Source: Armatimonadota bacterium
Lineage (GTDB): Bacteria; Armatimonadota; Hebobacteria; CAIYQO01
NCBI GenBank assembly: GCA_022708765.1
Contig: JAKIYB010000031.1
Location: 1 to 16,796, forward strand
Length of the DNA stretch: 16,796 bases
Direction: 5' to 3'
Shown one piece after another: positions 16,511 to 16,796 of the stretch. The number at the start of each line of letters is the position of its first letter. Positions within the stretch are counted from its first letter, which is position 1. The notes below the pieces were generated by a model. That model saw nothing but the letters and a program-made list of their open reading frames with translations. It had not been told where the DNA came from and did no database searches. A program made the position numbers and the translations under genes.

Positions 16511-16796
16511 ATGGAGACCCGTACGAGCCGTGCCTGGTGGCTTTGCTGTCTATTCATACTCGCCTGCGCCGGCGTCGTCGTCGCGGAGGATCCGCCGGCG
16601 CCGGCGCCGACGCCGGCGTGGGCGCACGCGCCATCAACCGAACTGCTGCCGCATCAGCAGAGCGCACGGAGGGAAGTCTGTCGCCTGCGTATCGTCAACG
16701 ATGTCGGTGGCCTGATCACCGGTTCCACCGATGCTGGCCAGTCCTGGGAGATGCTCGGTAGCGTCGTCCTCCCCGCCGACCAGGTGACCGACCATG
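16511..16796 (+). CDS. Secreted protein with an Asp-box, N-terminal part (runs off the window)
   Basis: The frame starts at the ATG at 16511 (an in-frame TAG lies seven bases upstream) and stays open to the last base, giving 95 residues. A signal peptide is clear: a basic start, the hydrophobic run LCCLFILACAGVVV, and a likely cut after residue 25. A proline-alanine linker follows (PPAPAPTPAWA), then a globular segment with STDAGQSW (72-79), which matches the Asp-box SxDxGxxW of sialidase/BNR-type propellers. No ribosome-binding site of note precedes the ATG, and the predicted promoter implies an almost leaderless mRNA. The rest of the protein is outside the window, so only an exported Asp-box protein can be claimed. 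The overlapping frame starting at 16489 is rejected as low-complexity shadow. Confidence 0.75.
   Translation, partial: METRTSRAWWLCCLFILACAGVVVAEDPPAPAPTPAWAHAPSTELLPHQQSARREVCRLRIVNDVGGLITGSTDAGQSWEMLGSVVLPADQVTDH

Overview
The window is a stretch of bacterial chromosome, visibly GC-rich, with dense genes on both strands. The best clue to its source is the type IV pilin-like protein at 2692-3909. Its prepilin N-terminus runs into the residues LFPVFAKAREKAR, and it carries an H-X9-D-G motif. From memory this combination is typical of Armatimonadota (and related to the DUF1559 proteins of Planctomycetota). The large secreted heparinase-like proteins and the FAD oxidoreductase fit an Armatimonadota-type glycan degrader. 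This placement is an inference, not a database result. No rRNA, tRNA, CRISPR array or transposase gene was seen.

Left part (1-3909): the 3' portion of a GGDEF-EAL cyclic-di-GMP protein (+) ends at a strong hairpin terminator. Convergent to it is a metY-type O-acetylhomoserine sulfhydrylase (-), with a near-consensus promoter and a structured leader of about 120 nt. Upstream of that lies the pilin-like gene (-), closed by its own U-tract terminator just before the metY promoter.

Middle (4001-10760): a 1143-residue secreted heparinase II/III-like protein (-) is divergent from a two-gene + strand unit. That unit is a DUF167/YggU protein overlapped by 35 bp by a membrane-anchored propeller-like protein. 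Next come a 218-bp element with 12-bp terminal inverted repeats and flanking TA, resembling a MITE, and then a cytoplasmic TPR protein.

Right part (10769-16796): an FAD-dependent oxidoreductase with a C-terminal sugar-binding-like domain (-) and a six-EF-hand exported protein (-) are separated by two elaborate palindromes. Then comes a second secreted putative glycan-active protein (-), broken by a frameshift at an (AT)4 tract. The divergent spacer before the DinB-family gene (+) holds a hairpin with a 30-bp perfect stem. The window ends inside a secreted Asp-box protein (+).

Functional theme: two exported alpha/alpha-toroid-type proteins, an oxidoreductase of a class often found near sugar genes, a pilin-like surface protein, an EF-hand calcium protein and an Asp-box protein point to handling of extracellular polymer. 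They do not form one operon, because each has its own ribosome-binding site and several have their own promoters. The most unusual signals are in the spacers: the TIR element at 9158-9379, the 72-nt hairpin at 15763-15834, the 42-bp palindrome at 12571-12612, the metY leader, and two promoters placed so close to start codons that leaderless translation is suggested.
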